A stretch of 64,000 nt of DNA. Source: Brevibacterium sp. JSBI002 (GTDB lineage: Bacteria; Actinomycetota; Actinomycetes; Actinomycetales; Brevibacteriaceae). Positions 7,570-16,259 of this stretch are shown one piece after another. Made by a program: the position numbers and the translations under genes. The number at the start of each line of letters is the position of its first letter. The stretch's first letter is position 1. The stretch is taken from the NCBI RefSeq assembly GCF_026013965.1, contig NZ_CP110341.1, positions 2,108,001 through 2,172,000 of the forward strand, read 5' to 3'. The notes under the pieces are model-generated. The model searched no databases. It was not told the origin of the DNA and was given only the letters and a program-made list of their open reading frames with translations.

Positions 7570-8615
7570 GTGACGTCGTCGTCATCGGAGGAGGCCAGGC
7601 CGGTCTCGCCGCGGGATATTTCCTCCGCCGCGCCGGCTTGGACTTCGTCATCCTCGACGACCAGGAACAGCCGGGAGGAGCCTGGCAACACGGCTGGCAG
7701 TCGCTGCGAATGTTCTCCCCGGCCCAGTACAGCCCCCTGCCCGGTTGGTCGATGCCCGCCCAGGTCGGCGAGACGTTCCCCACCGCCGACCACGTCGTGG
7801 ACTACCTCCAACGATACGAGGAACGCTACGAGTTGCCTATGCATCGGTCGGTCAGCGTCACCAGCGTCCGCCGGGAGAATGATCGTTGGATCGTGGACAC
7901 GGACGCAGGCTCTCTCAATGCCTCTGTGGTGATCAGTGCCACTGGCACGTGGCAGAGTCCCTATCTGCCGTACTTCCCGGGTCAGGACACGTTCACCGGC
8001 AGGCAGCTGCACACCGTCGACTACGACTCCCCTGACATGTTCGCCGGCCGACGGGTCGTGGTCGTCGGAGGAGGGAACTCGGCCGCGCAGATCCTCGCCG
8101 AGGTCTCCACAGTCGCCGAGACCTTGTGGGTGACGCGTCGTCCGCCGCTGTTCATGCCCGACGAGGTGGACGGCAGAGTACTCTTCGACGTCGCTACTGC
8201 CCGCGAGGCAGCCCGTCGCTCTGGCCGGGACCACGACGGTGTGGCCGGACTTGGAGACATCGTCATGGTGCCTCCCGTGCAGGCGGCGCGCGATCACGGC
8301 GTCCTGGACCGCTCGCCCATGTTCGACCGCCTCAGCCCGACGGGAGTCTCCTGGAACGACGGCCGAGAGCACGAGTGCGATGCGATCATCTGGTGCACCG
8401 GCTTCCGCCCTCACCTCGGCCACCTGAGCGGGCTCGGACTGACACGCGAGAACGGCCATCCCGCCACCGACGGCACTCGGAGCATCGACCACCCCGGGCT
8501 GCAATTGCTCGGCTACGGCGACTGGACCGGATTCGCCTCCGCCACCATCATCGGCGCGGCTCGCACCGCCAAGCCCGCCGTCGCCGAGATCGGCGCTCGG
8601 ATGGCTAGGACTTAA
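7566..8615 (+). CDS. arsO: ArsO-type FAD/NAD(P)-dependent monooxygenase
   Basis: This 349-residue flavoprotein resembles the class B flavin monooxygenase and thioredoxin-reductase group. An FAD-binding GGGQAGLAAG lies at residue 8, an NAD(P)-binding GGGNSAAQI near residue 165, and an ATGTW strand between them. The C-terminal FAD contact region includes CTGFRPHLGHLSGLGL. ArsO genes are repeatedly found in ars operons. The substrate, presumably an arsenical or antimonial, is not settled by sequence. Translation starts at a GTG overlapping the arsC stop by 4 nt, so it is the last gene of the acr3 operon. Confidence 0.85.
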   Translation: MSDVVVIGGGQAGLAAGYFLRRAGLDFVILDDQEQPGGAWQHGWQSLRMFSPAQYSPLPGWSMPAQVGETFPTADHVVDYLQRYEERYELPMHRSVSVTSVRRENDRWIVDTDAGSLNASVVISATGTWQSPYLPYFPGQDTFTGRQLHTVDYDSPDMFAGRRVVVVGGGNSAAQILAEVSTVAETLWVTRRPPLFMPDEVDGRVLFDVATAREAARRSGRDHDGVAGLGDIVMVPPVQAARDHGVLDRSPMFDRLSPTGVSWNDGREHECDAIIWCTGFRPHLGHLSGLGLTRENGHPATDGTRSIDHPGLQLLGYGDWTGFASATIIGAARTAKPAVAEIGARMART

Positions 8616-8650
8616 CGCTGATGTCGGACGTATCGATGGCGCAGATGATA

Positions 8651-8679
8651 TTGACGTCTATCGATGCGTCGCGTAGATT
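8651..8679 (+). promoter_or_regulatory. ArsR-type operator over a promoter for the DUF2180 gene
   Basis: The operator-like TTGACGTCTATCGAT (8651-8665) matches TTGA-N6-TCGAT. Its first six bases double as a -35 box TTGACG, and TAGATT (8674-8679) lies 17 nt further as a -10. The following gene has its ribosome site at 8702-8707. Confidence 0.6.
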
Positions 8680-8713
8680 CTATATAGATCATCATCGAAT
8701 CAAGGAGTGGCAG

Positions 8714-9001
8714 ATGGACTGCTGGGAACACGAAACGGCCGGGCAGAGTTCTGTCCCCGCCGTCGCCTTCTGCCGGCACTGCGGCGCAGCGCTGTGCCGG
8801 GATCATGCGATAGTCTGTACGGACGAACGCGTGCGCCAGAACGCCGTGGGCTCGCCCACGCGCCTGCTGCCCGATGGCCGGAAGATCTGCTGCTCGACCT
8901 GCCGCGACGCTTTCGCCGAGTCCATCCCCGTGCACCGAGTTGAGCAACGTTGGCGTGAATTTGCAGCCACTGGGCCAGAGTCCGCAGCCGCGTCGTGCTG
9001 A
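8714..9001 (+). CDS. DUF2180-type small zinc-binding protein
   Basis: This 95-residue protein is rich in cysteines and histidines: Cys3, then CRHCGAALCRDH (Cys20, Cys23, Cys28, His31), then a later CCSTC. The pattern of an N-terminal MDC followed by CxxC-x4-C-x2-H fits the DUF2180 family of small actinobacterial zinc-finger-like proteins. Function is unknown. The ATG at 8714 follows AAGGAG (8702-8707); a longer in-frame version from 8621 would run across the operator and promoter. The ArsR-type operator upstream and the ars genes on both sides suggest arsenic-induced expression, perhaps as a metalloid-binding protein, which is speculation. Confidence 0.7.
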   Translation: MDCWEHETAGQSSVPAVAFCRHCGAALCRDHAIVCTDERVRQNAVGSPTRLLPDGRKICCSTCRDAFAESIPVHRVEQRWREFAATGPESAAASC

Positions 9002-9170
9002 TCCGACTGGCGCGCCCCTGTTGATGAGTGGTGGACATGAACGCCGTCCACTGGACCCTCGACGTTGGCCAGCCGCCGGCATGCCGGGACTGCTCGGCCG
9101 CGATGACATCGCGGCAAGTGTCCACGAGCTCAACGTCGTTCTTACCAACTATTGAACAAAGGTAGATATC

Positions 9171-9602
9171 GTGATCGAGAAGAAGCCGTCCGTCCTGTTC
9201 GTCTGCGTCAAGAACGCAGGCAAGTCGCAGATGGCCGCCGCACTCATGCGCCAGGTCGCCGGCGACTCCGTCCGGGTGCACTCGGCCGGCACCTCCCCCG
9301 GGACAGCGCTCAATGCCTTGTCCGCTGCCTCTGTCGCCGAGGTCGGGGCTAGCATGGCCGACGAGCACCCGAAGCCGATCGATCCCACTATGCTGCAGAC
9401 TGCGGACCGCGTCGTCGTCATCGGCGACGAGGCCGTCGTCGAGCCCGTGCCGGGGATGGCCGGGACCATCGAGACATGGACGATCGACGAGCCCTCGGCG
9501 CGAGGGATCGAGGGCGAGGAACGAATGCGCCTGGTCCGCGACGAGCTCGCCGAGAAGGTCCGTTGCCTGGCCGCGGGGCTTGTCAAGACGTCAGAGCCCT
9601 GA
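9171..9602 (+). CDS. arsC1: ArsC1-type arsenate-mycothiol transferase (LMW phosphatase fold)
   Basis: This 143-residue protein has P-loop CVKNAGKS with Cys12. Unlike the other two ArsC domains here, Lys replaces the canonical Arg of CX5R, and the GCGDACP cysteines are absent. KNGGKS/KNAGKS-type loops and the later TDEPS/IDEPSARGIEGEERMRLVRDEL region are characteristic of Corynebacterium ArsC1/ArsC2 enzymes. Those form an arsenate-mycothiol adduct later reduced by mycoredoxin. The single remaining catalytic cysteine fits that chemistry. The start is GTG with AAAGG (9158-9162) 8 nt upstream. It stands alone after a 169-nt gap that shows no convincing gene. Confidence 0.88.
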   Translation: MIEKKPSVLFVCVKNAGKSQMAAALMRQVAGDSVRVHSAGTSPGTALNALSAASVAEVGASMADEHPKPIDPTMLQTADRVVVIGDEAVVEPVPGMAGTIETWTIDEPSARGIEGEERMRLVRDELAEKVRCLAAGLVKTSEP

Positions 9603-9788
9603 GCCGGCCACGCACCCCTCGCCGTCGTCGCCTTCGCCCGCCTGGACGTTCTCTGGCGCGCTGGCGATCCTGAACACCTCCTCAAGGTCAGCGAGGACGG
9701 CGAAGTCGCTGGCGACGGTGCCGGTCGCCTCGGCCGTCGGCTTCACCAGGAGAGACTCGTCACCAGCAGCACTCAAGTTACTGCACAT
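9591..9788 (-). CDS. Possible small hypothetical protein
   Basis: A 65-residue open frame with acidic, protein-like composition (ASDFAVLADLEEVFRIASAPENV). Its end overlaps the arsC1 3' end by 12 nt on the opposite strand. I recognise no family and see no clear ribosome site. It may be a remnant, or simply a chance open frame in GC-rich DNA. Confidence 0.2.
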   Translation of the reverse strand: MCSNLSAAGDESLLVKPTAEATGTVASDFAVLADLEEVFRIASAPENVQAGEGDDGEGCVAGSGL

Positions 9789-9952
9789 ATGGATGCCAAA
9801 GGCCGATTGCGTCCACGATCGCCTCCCACCCGCTCGACATTCACTCCATCATCAGCCGGTGCGCCGGCGCGCCCATCCGGCTACGGGTTATCCGCATGTC
9901 CCCGTTGAGCTCAATACCGAATTGAGCAACTAATGGCACTCACCGCTGGCCG
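9603..9952. other. Intergenic stretch between convergent arsC1 and the Cd/Pb-type block
   Basis: Apart from the doubtful small minus-strand frame, I see no recognisable gene. An inverted repeat CTCAAT-N5-ATTGAG lies at 9910-9926, just beyond the end of the minus-strand gene. It could be a weak terminator or a stray operator. Confidence 0.4.
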
Positions 9953-10261
9953 TCAATCCAGTCTCGCGCGCAGCGCCGCTTCGATCTGCTCCTGACCAGG
10001 TGCGCCAGCGAACCCCTTCCCTGTGGCATAAACCCGGCACGCCAGCGAACGAACCGGTGTCGTTGGGAACAGGTCGACACCGTCGACGAGGATCGTGGGC
10101 GAGCCTGCGAACTGCGCGTTCGTTGCATCGACCTCGGTGTGAATCGTGACCAATTGGATGGGCACGGCCGTGAGTCCGAGAACATCCAGTGCTGCGCGTG
10201 CGTTGGCTTCGGCGCTGGCCGTGTTCGGGCAGTCGACGATGTGGAGCAGTTCGACCTTCAC
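9953..10261 (-). CDS. Small thioredoxin-fold-like protein (DF-type) of the Cd/Pb operon
   Basis: This 102-residue protein starts MKVELLHIVDCPNT, continues with IHTEVDATNAQFAGSPTILVDGVDLFP, and ends in ALRARLD. The strand-CPN-helix start and the GSPTILVDG strand (cis-Pro loop) resemble thioredoxin-like proteins that accompany mercury and cadmium resistance genes and that sometimes carry selenocysteine. There is only one cysteine in the active-site position (Cys11), so a classical dithiol mechanism is unlikely. The GTG start overlaps the ATPase stop by 4 nt (GTGA at 10258-10261), so it is the last gene of the cmtR-ATPase operon. A metal-binding or redox-helper role is inference. Confidence 0.65.
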   Translation of the reverse strand: MKVELLHIVDCPNTASAEANARAALDVLGLTAVPIQLVTIHTEVDATNAQFAGSPTILVDGVDLFPTTPVRSLACRVYATGKGFAGAPGQEQIEAALRARLD

Positions 10262-12173
10262 GAGATCTGCTCCTTCCGGGCCCGGGCGGCACGCAGGCCG
10301 TTGAGGATCACGACGACCTCTGCGATCTCATGCACGAGCACCACAGCGGCAAGCCCCAAGACACCGAACAAGGCAAGCGGAAGCAGGACGGTGATGATCA
10401 GCAGCGACAGAACGATGTTCTGGTTGATGATGTGCCGTCCCCGGCGGGCGTGGTCGAACGCGCGCGGGAGCAGACGCAGGTCGTGGCCGGTGAAGGCGAC
10501 GTCGGCTGACTCGATCGCGGCATCGGAACCGGTGGCACCCATCGCGATGCCGATGTCCGCAGCCGCGAGGGCCGGGGCGTCGTTGATGCCGTCGCCGATC
10601 ATCGCGACCGATCCGTTCTTCTCGCCGAGCTCGCGATCGCTGAGGCCTTGTCCTGGGGGCGCAGCTCGGCGCGCACGTCATCGATCCAGGCCTGCGCGGC
10701 CAGGGCGCGGGCGGTGCGGGCGTTGTCGCCGGTGAGCATCGTCACCTCGACGCCCTGTCCGGCGAGGGTGCGGACCACCTCGGGGACCTCGGGGCGCAGC
10801 TCGTCGCGGACGCCGATCGCAGCCGCGGCGGTGCCGTCACGGTGCACGATCACGACCGTCATGCCTTGCTCCTCCAGACCCGCGACCCGATCGCCGAGAC
10901 TCCCGGCGTCGAGCCAGCGCGGGCTGCCGACCGTGATTCGCGCGCCGTCGAGGGTGCCTTCGATGCCGTGACCTGCCTGCTCGGTCACGGCATCGGCCAC
11001 AGGCGTACCCGGTGCGGCGGCGGTGATCGCCGAAGCGAGCGGGTGGGTGCTGTGCTGCTCCAGTGCGGCCGCCCACGCCAGCGCCTGCGCCTCGGTCACT
11101 CCGTCGGCGGTGAGCACCGCGTTGACGGCGGGCTCGTTGCGGGTCAGGGTGCCAGTCTTGTCCACGGCGACGTGGCGGATCACGCCGAACCGCTCGAACA
11201 CGGCACCCGACTTGATGATCACGCCGAACTTGCTCGCCGACCCGATCGCGGCCACCACCGTCAGCGGCACCGAGATCGCCAGTGCGCACGGCGAGGCCGC
11301 CACGAGCACCACGAGGGCGCGGGTGATCCACAGCTCCGGGTCGCCGAACAGCGACCCGATGACCGCCACCAGGACGGCGAGGATCAACACACCGGGCACG
11401 AGTGGTCGGGCGATGCGGTCGGCGAGGCGGGCGCGGTCACCCTTCTCCGCCTGCGCCTTCTCCACCAGGTCGACGATCGTGGTCAGCGAGTTGTCGGTGC
11501 CCGCAGCGGTCGTCTCGACTTCCAGCGCGCCGGCGGTGTTGATCGCCCCAGCCGACACCGTGTCGCCGGGCTCGACCTCGACCGGGATCGACTCGCCGGT
11601 GATCGCGGAGGTGTCCAGGCTGGATCGTCCCGTCCGGACGATGCCGTCGGTCGCGATCCGCTCGCCCGGCCGCACCAGCATGAACTGACGGACAGCGAGA
11701 TCCTTGGCCGCGACCTCGACCGATGCGCCGCCTTGGCGGATCGTGGCGGTCTCCGGGACGAGCTTGAGCAGCGCCCGCAGCCCGCCGCGGGCGCGATCCA
11801 TCGCCTTGTCCTCCAGTGCCTCGGCGATCGAGTACAAGAACGCCAGCGCAGCGGCCTCCTCGACGTAGCCGAGGATGACCGCGCCGATCGCGCTGATCGT
11901 CATCAGGAGGCTGATGCTGAGCTTGCCCTTGAACAGCTTCCGGATCGCGCCCGGGGTGAACGTCGACGCGCCCAACAGCAGACCGATCCAGAACAGCACC
12001 AACGCCGGGACCTCCAGCCCCGACCATTCCAGCACCAGGCCAGTTAAGAACGCGACGCCAGAGAAGACCGGGACCATGATCCCGGCATCACGCCACCAGG
12101 GACGCCCCTGCTCCTCCTCGGCTTCCTCCCCGGTCTGAGTCTCCGGCTCGTCGCAGCCGCACGCCGCGCTCAC
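10258..12173 (-). pseudogene. SPC-motif P1B-type metal ATPase, interrupted by one frameshift
   Basis: The ATPase would be about 638 residues. The N-terminus has CGCDEPE and an acidic patch but no HMA domain. TGES, the membrane-4 motif SPC (ASPCALAIS, about residue 294), DKTGTLTR (about 338) and GDGINDAPALAAAD are all present, ending with HEIAEVVVILNGLR. SPC instead of CPC marks the P1B-4 class (Co, Fe, Zn, or Cd/Pb), so the ion is uncertain; the CmtR partner favours Cd/Pb. After DKASAIA the frame breaks near 10632-10636. One extra G there would restore the sequence AELGEKNGSVAMIGDG. The GTG start overlaps the cmtR stop by 4 nt. A sequencing error is at least as likely as true inactivation. 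Confidence 0.85.
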
Positions 12174-12523
12174 GCGCCCGACTCGCAGCAGCCCGGCACA
12201 GTGCACTCGGCGTCCACGCACGGCGCGTGCTCGTCGACCGCGAGGGTCACATCCATCAGGGCCGTCAGCGCCGCCGCGAGGTGCGGGTCGGCGATCTCGT
12301 AGCGCGTCTGCCGCCCCTCGGGCTCGGCCACGACGATCCCGCAGTCGCGCAGGCAGGTCAGATGGTTCGAGACGTTCGAACGGGTCAGCTCTAGCTCGCG
12401 CGAGAGCACGGCCGGGTAGCTCGGGCCGGCAAGCAGGGTCATCAGGATCCGAGAGCGGGTCGGGTCCGCCATGGCCCGGCCGAGTCGATTCATGACGTCG
12501 AGGCGTGAAGCAATAGTCAGCAT
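12170..12523 (-). CDS. cmtR: CmtR-type Cd(II)/Pb(II)-sensing repressor (ArsR/SmtB family)
   Basis: This 117-residue winged-helix protein has the recognition helix LTRSNVSNHLTCLRDCG. Cys57, Cys61 and Cys102 occupy the same positions as the three metal ligands of M. tuberculosis CmtR. The N-terminus MLTIASRLDVMNRLGRAMADPTR also fits. Additional cysteines (CVDAEC, GCC) crowd the C-terminus. It should repress its own operon with the SPC-motif ATPase and the thioredoxin-fold protein, releasing on Cd or Pb. A -10 element lies so close that the mRNA probably starts at the ATG (leaderless). The stop overlaps the ATPase GTG. Confidence 0.93.
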   Translation of the reverse strand: MLTIASRLDVMNRLGRAMADPTRSRILMTLLAGPSYPAVLSRELELTRSNVSNHLTCLRDCGIVVAEPEGRQTRYEIADPHLAAALTALMDVTLAVDEHAPCVDAECTVPGCCESGA

Positions 12524-12524
12524 G

Positions 12525-12560
12525 CACTGAACTATACAGTGGCCGCTGAACTATTGTCGA
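12525..12560 (-). promoter_or_regulatory. cmtR promoter and operator
   Basis: Reading on the minus strand, TCGACA (12560-12555) and TATAGT (12536-12531) are 18 nt apart, which places the transcription start at the cmtR ATG. The same stretch contains two direct copies of CTGAACTAT (plus strand 12527-12535 and 12546-12554, 19 nt period) and a CACTG/CAGTG inverted repeat (12525-12541). This is a likely CmtR binding region covering the -10. Confidence 0.7.
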
Positions 12561-12614
12561 TCCTTATGTTGGCTCGACGCTGATCCCACCACCCCGGGGA
12601 TCCCCTCGATGACC

Positions 12615-13859
12615 TCACGATTGACGGCGGAACTCGCCGACCTGCATATCCAGCGGGCGCATCCGACCGGCGGTTGTCGCCCTGCCGTGTGTGCTGGCGA
12701 CCGTGAGGACGGTCCCTACGGCGGCCACCGCGGCCAGGACCGCGAAACCGGTTGCGTAGCTGCCGGTGACCTCGGCAAGGACCGCACCGGCCCCGGGAGC
12801 CAAGGCGGTGGCCAGCAGGACCGGGAGGCCGAGGACGCCGGAGAGGCGGCCGTATCCGCGTGCGCCCCACCGATCAGTGACCGCGGTCGCCTGGAGCAGC
12901 GTCGCGATGCCGCGCCCGACCCCGGCGGTCATCGACGCCGCGACCAGCAGACCAACCGGCCCGGGGACCACAGCGAGCACCGAGGTGCTGACGGTGACGA
13001 GGCCGAACACGGTCACGGTGCGCACGGTCAGCGAGGCATGCCGGGCAAGAGCGGTGTAGACGAGCCGACCGGCGACCTGCCCGAGTCCGCCGAGGCCGAG
13101 CACCCAGGCGGCGGCCTGAGGACTCAGGCCGCGCTCGAGCATAAGCGGCACCAGAGCCAGCAACGCGGCGTACATCGCCAGGGCCACCAAGGTCAGTCCG
13201 GCGGCAAGCAACCGGAACCGTGAGTCCCGCACGACGCCGGCAGCGTATGCCTTCTCAGCCTCTGGCTCCTCCGCGTCGACATGCACCGGGCGGGGCCAGG
13301 GGCGTCGCAGCACGAGCCAGTGGACCGGGACCGTGAGGACCGCCAGTACGACCGCCGCCCAGAAGTACGTGCCTCGCCATCCCAGCTGGTCATACGCGGC
13401 TGCGGTCAACGGCGCGAAGACCGTGCTCGCCAGTCCTGCCACCAGCGTCAGCGTGGTCAGCGCGCCGAGTCGGCCCGCAACGAACCAGCCGGTGATCGCG
13501 GCGAAGGCCGGCGGGTAGAGCACTCCGGCCATGGCGACTCCGGCCAGCGCCCAACCGACGACGAACACCAACAGATTCGGCGACGCGGCAATCACCACCA
13601 GCGTCACGACGCCGAGACCCGAGCCAGCCGTCATGACGAGACGGGGTCCGTGCCGATCGATAAAGCGCCCGACCGGCACCCCGGCCAACGCCGACACAGC
13701 CAGGGCCACAGAGAACGCCGAGGTCACGGCCACCGACGACCAGCCAGTGTCCGAGCTGATCCGCGGAACCAGGACCGGGAAAGCATAGTAGAGCAAGCCC
13801 CACGAGACGATCTCGGTCACGCACAGCGCAGCCAGCACCCTTCCCCGCCCGGGCCGCAC
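12615..13859 (-). CDS. MFS efflux transporter of the arsenic cluster
   Basis: This is a roughly 414-residue protein with 12 predicted membrane helices. It has the MFS loop-2/3 motif GRFIDRHGPRL and a charged central loop (RRPWPRPVHVDAEEPEAEK) between the two six-helix halves. It closes a three-gene run with two flavoprotein oxygenases that is divergent from an ArsR gene. I infer export of an organic or oxidised arsenical, although the substrate cannot be read from sequence. A GTG at 13859 has GAGG 5 nt upstream; a TTG at 13874 overlapping the previous stop is an alternative start. The two genes overlap or nearly touch, so they are cotranscribed. Confidence 0.8.
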   Translation of the reverse strand: MRPGRGRVLAALCVTEIVSWGLLYYAFPVLVPRISSDTGWSSVAVTSAFSVALAVSALAGVPVGRFIDRHGPRLVMTAGSGLGVVTLVVIAASPNLLVFVVGWALAGVAMAGVLYPPAFAAITGWFVAGRLGALTTLTLVAGLASTVFAPLTAAAYDQLGWRGTYFWAAVVLAVLTVPVHWLVLRRPWPRPVHVDAEEPEAEKAYAAGVVRDSRFRLLAAGLTLVALAMYAALLALVPLMLERGLSPQAAAWVLGLGGLGQVAGRLVYTALARHASLTVRTVTVFGLVTVSTSVLAVVPGPVGLLVAASMTAGVGRGIATLLQATAVTDRWGARGYGRLSGVLGLPVLLATALAPGAGAVLAEVTGSYATGFAVLAAVAAVGTVLTVASTHGRATTAGRMRPLDMQVGEFRRQS

Positions 13860-13866
13860 AACAGCC

Positions 13867-14931
13867 TCAGCCAACGACGACGCCCCTCGACTGCCTGGCC
13901 AGGGCATCGACGACGTAACCCGCGTCGCGGTGGACACCGCGCAGGGTGTTCGACGAGAACGAGCGCTGGAACTCCAGGCCCAGGAACGCCAGGCCAGGCA
14001 GCACGGTCGAGACGCCGCGATCGTGCCTCGGCGCGCCGGCCTCATCGAGGACGCCGAGAGATCGCAGGTACGGCATGTGCGGCCGATAGCCTGTCGCGAA
14101 GACTATTGAGTCGACGCGCTCCCGCGAGCCGTCGGGCCACGCGACACCGTCCGGGACGTAATTGGCGAACATCGGCCGCTCGTCTGGATGTGCCGCCTCG
14201 AGCGCAGCCCTGTACTGTCCGTCGTCGATGATCGGTGTGCCTGTGATGATCCTGGCGAGGACCGACGGCGGCAGGAGGTCAGCGCGGGTGAACCGCAACC
14301 ACCAGTGCAGGTCGCGCCCGGCAATGACCTGCGGCGCATACCGGACACGGTCCCGCACCGCCAGCGACGTCTCCGCGTGGTCGGCCAGTTCGTGGGCGAT
14401 CTGGACGGCAGAGTTGCCCGCACCGACGACCACGACCCGCTGACCGGCGAACTCCTCCGGCGACCGGTAGTCGGCCACGTGCAGGACCCGGCCCTGAAAT
14501 TTCTCCCGGCCGGGGATCATCGGCACGTAGGGGTTGGCGAACGACCCCGAGGCAGCGATGAGTGCATCCCCGACCAGGCTGCTCCCATCGGCCAGCTCCA
14601 CGGCAAAGCCCGGGCCGTCGGCGGCGACCTCGGTGACGCGAGCATTGGTCCGCACCTCGACGCCCAGCCACTCTGCGTAGCCGCGGAGGTAGTCGGCGAC
14701 CTCGTCGCGGCCCGGGTACCCGTCGGGGTCGCCGGGGAACCGGTGACCCGGGAAGGCGCTGTACCGGCGCGGGGAGAACAGCCGCAGGCTGTCGTAGTAG
14801 CGCGGCCACGACCCAACCGGCTCGTCACCGGCCTCGAGCACCACCGGCTCCCAGCCGCGGTCACGCCCAGCACGGGCCGCGGCGAGGCCCGACTGCCCGC
14901 CGCCCACGATCAACAGGCGACCGCGGCTCAT
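13867..14931 (-). CDS. FAD/NAD(P)-binding monooxygenase-like protein, ars-linked
   Basis: This 354-residue flavoprotein has FAD motif GGGQSGLAAARAG near residue 9 and NAD(P) motif GAGNSAVQIAHEL near residue 170. The RLFSPRRYSAFPG and ATGYRPHMPYLRSLG segments also occur in ArsO-like enzymes. It is clearly related to arsO at 7566-8615 but not identical in detail. It probably oxidises an arsenical or a related toxicant using NADPH and O2; the substrate is unknown. The ATG at 14931 overlaps the stop of the upstream oxygenase (ATGA), and the downstream MFS gene follows with no gap. Confidence 0.8.
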   Translation of the reverse strand: MSRGRLLIVGGGQSGLAAARAGRDRGWEPVVLEAGDEPVGSWPRYYDSLRLFSPRRYSAFPGHRFPGDPDGYPGRDEVADYLRGYAEWLGVEVRTNARVTEVAADGPGFAVELADGSSLVGDALIAASGSFANPYVPMIPGREKFQGRVLHVADYRSPEEFAGQRVVVVGAGNSAVQIAHELADHAETSLAVRDRVRYAPQVIAGRDLHWWLRFTRADLLPPSVLARIITGTPIIDDGQYRAALEAAHPDERPMFANYVPDGVAWPDGSRERVDSIVFATGYRPHMPYLRSLGVLDEAGAPRHDRGVSTVLPGLAFLGLEFQRSFSSNTLRGVHRDAGYVVDALARQSRGVVVG

Positions 14932-16256
14932 CCGTCGGTCCTCGTGCCGATCTGGACCAGCTGGGGCGCGGGTGTGCAGCACCCGCCCGACGTCGCCTGC
15001 TCCGGGGCGTCGAACAGGCCCGATCCGCCGCACACGCCGGTGTCGGGCAGCTCCAGCTCGACACGGTCAGCCGCCTCGTGATCGCCGGCGAGCTCGGCGA
15101 CGACACTGCGGACCTGCTCGTATCCGGTCATCGCTAGAAACGTTGGAGCGCGGCCGTAGGACTTCGCGCCGACGATGTAGAAGCCCGGTTCCGGGTGGGC
15201 GAGATCGGTCGCCCCCGTGGCGCGCACTGAGCCGCAGGAATGAAGATTCGGATCAACCTCAGTGGCGACCTTCGTCGGAGCCTGCAGGCGCACGTCGAGG
15301 TCGAGTCGGACTTCGGAGAGGAACGACAGGTCGGGACGAAAGCCCGTCGCGACGACCACTCGGTCCGCGGGTTCGAGTCGGCGTCCGTCCTCGGCGACGA
15401 GCACCGCCCGACCGTCTTCGACGAGGACCCGCTCGGTACGGAATCCGGTGACGAGGTCGATGAAGCCATCCTCGACTACCTTCTTCGCTCGCTGGCCCAG
15501 GGCACCGCGCTCGGGCAGTTCGTCGGCGGAACCGCCGCCGAAGGCGTTGCCGACGGTACCGCGGCGCAGCGCCCAGGTCACCCGGGTGCCCGGCTCGCGG
15601 CGGACCACTGTCGCGAGGTCGCCGATCGCGGTCGCGGCCGAGTGGCCGCTGCCGACCACGACGATGTGCTTGCCTGCCAGTTCGGCGGCCTCCTCGCGGC
15701 TCGGCGTGCGGTGATCAAGTAGGCCGGCTTCGACGGCGGCCTGTTCGCCGAGGGCGGGCAGTCCCTCCGCGCCCGCCGGGCTCGGTGCCCGCCAGGTGCC
15801 CGAGGCGTCGACCACAGCCTTGGCCTCAAGCCGTTCTTCAGTGTCGTCGGCGCGGCGGACGTGGACGACGAACGGCTGCTCCGCGCGGCCGGCGTCGACC
15901 GAGAGGTCGCGGCCCTTGCGGCCCACGCCTATGACGCGGGAGCTGTAGCGAACACGGTCGCTCAGCGTCTCGGCCAGCGGGGCCAGGTATTCCTCGACCC
16001 ACTGAGCGCCGGTCGGGTAGCCGGTCTCGGGCGCGCTCCAACCGGTCGGCTCGAGCAGCCGGCGCGACGCTGGGTCGATGAGCTCGGACCACGGCGAGAA
16101 CAGGCGGACGTGGCCCCACTCGGATACCGCAGATGCCGGACCGTCGCCCGACTCCAGGACCACGGGCTCCAGGCCTCGCTCGAGCAGATGAGCAGCAGCG
16201 GCCAGGCCCTGCGGACCGGCCCCGATAACGACGACGGGATTCACTTCAACCTCCAT
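14928..16256 (-). CDS. FAD/NAD(P)-binding oxidoreductase with Cys-rich C-terminus, ars-linked
   Basis: This 442-residue flavoprotein has FAD motif GAGPQGLAAAAHLLERG near residue 9 and NAD(P) motif GSGHSAATAIGDLA near residue 195. An ATGFRPDLSFLSEV strand lies later. The last 40 residues carry CGGSGLFDAPEQATSGGCC, a cysteine cluster after the catalytic core that might bind As(III) or transfer electrons (inference). It is first in a run of three minus-strand genes. The ATG at 16256 is preceded on its strand by a purine-poor leader, and the TTGA-N6-TCGAT operator at 16260-16274 lies directly in front, so repression by ArsR is likely. Confidence 0.82.
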   Translation of the reverse strand: MEVEVNPVVVIGAGPQGLAAAAHLLERGLEPVVLESGDGPASAVSEWGHVRLFSPWSELIDPASRRLLEPTGWSAPETGYPTGAQWVEEYLAPLAETLSDRVRYSSRVIGVGRKGRDLSVDAGRAEQPFVVHVRRADDTEERLEAKAVVDASGTWRAPSPAGAEGLPALGEQAAVEAGLLDHRTPSREEAAELAGKHIVVVGSGHSAATAIGDLATVVRREPGTRVTWALRRGTVGNAFGGGSADELPERGALGQRAKKVVEDGFIDLVTGFRTERVLVEDGRAVLVAEDGRRLEPADRVVVATGFRPDLSFLSEVRLDLDVRLQAPTKVATEVDPNLHSCGSVRATGATDLAHPEPGFYIVGAKSYGRAPTFLAMTGYEQVRSVVAELAGDHEAADRVELELPDTGVCGGSGLFDAPEQATSGGCCTPAPQLVQIGTRTDG

Positions 16257-16259
16257 GTA

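Noticed and set aside
9037..9165. 42-codon plus-strand frame between DUF2180 and arsC1
   Set aside because: No ribosome site, no recognised motif, composition not coding-like.
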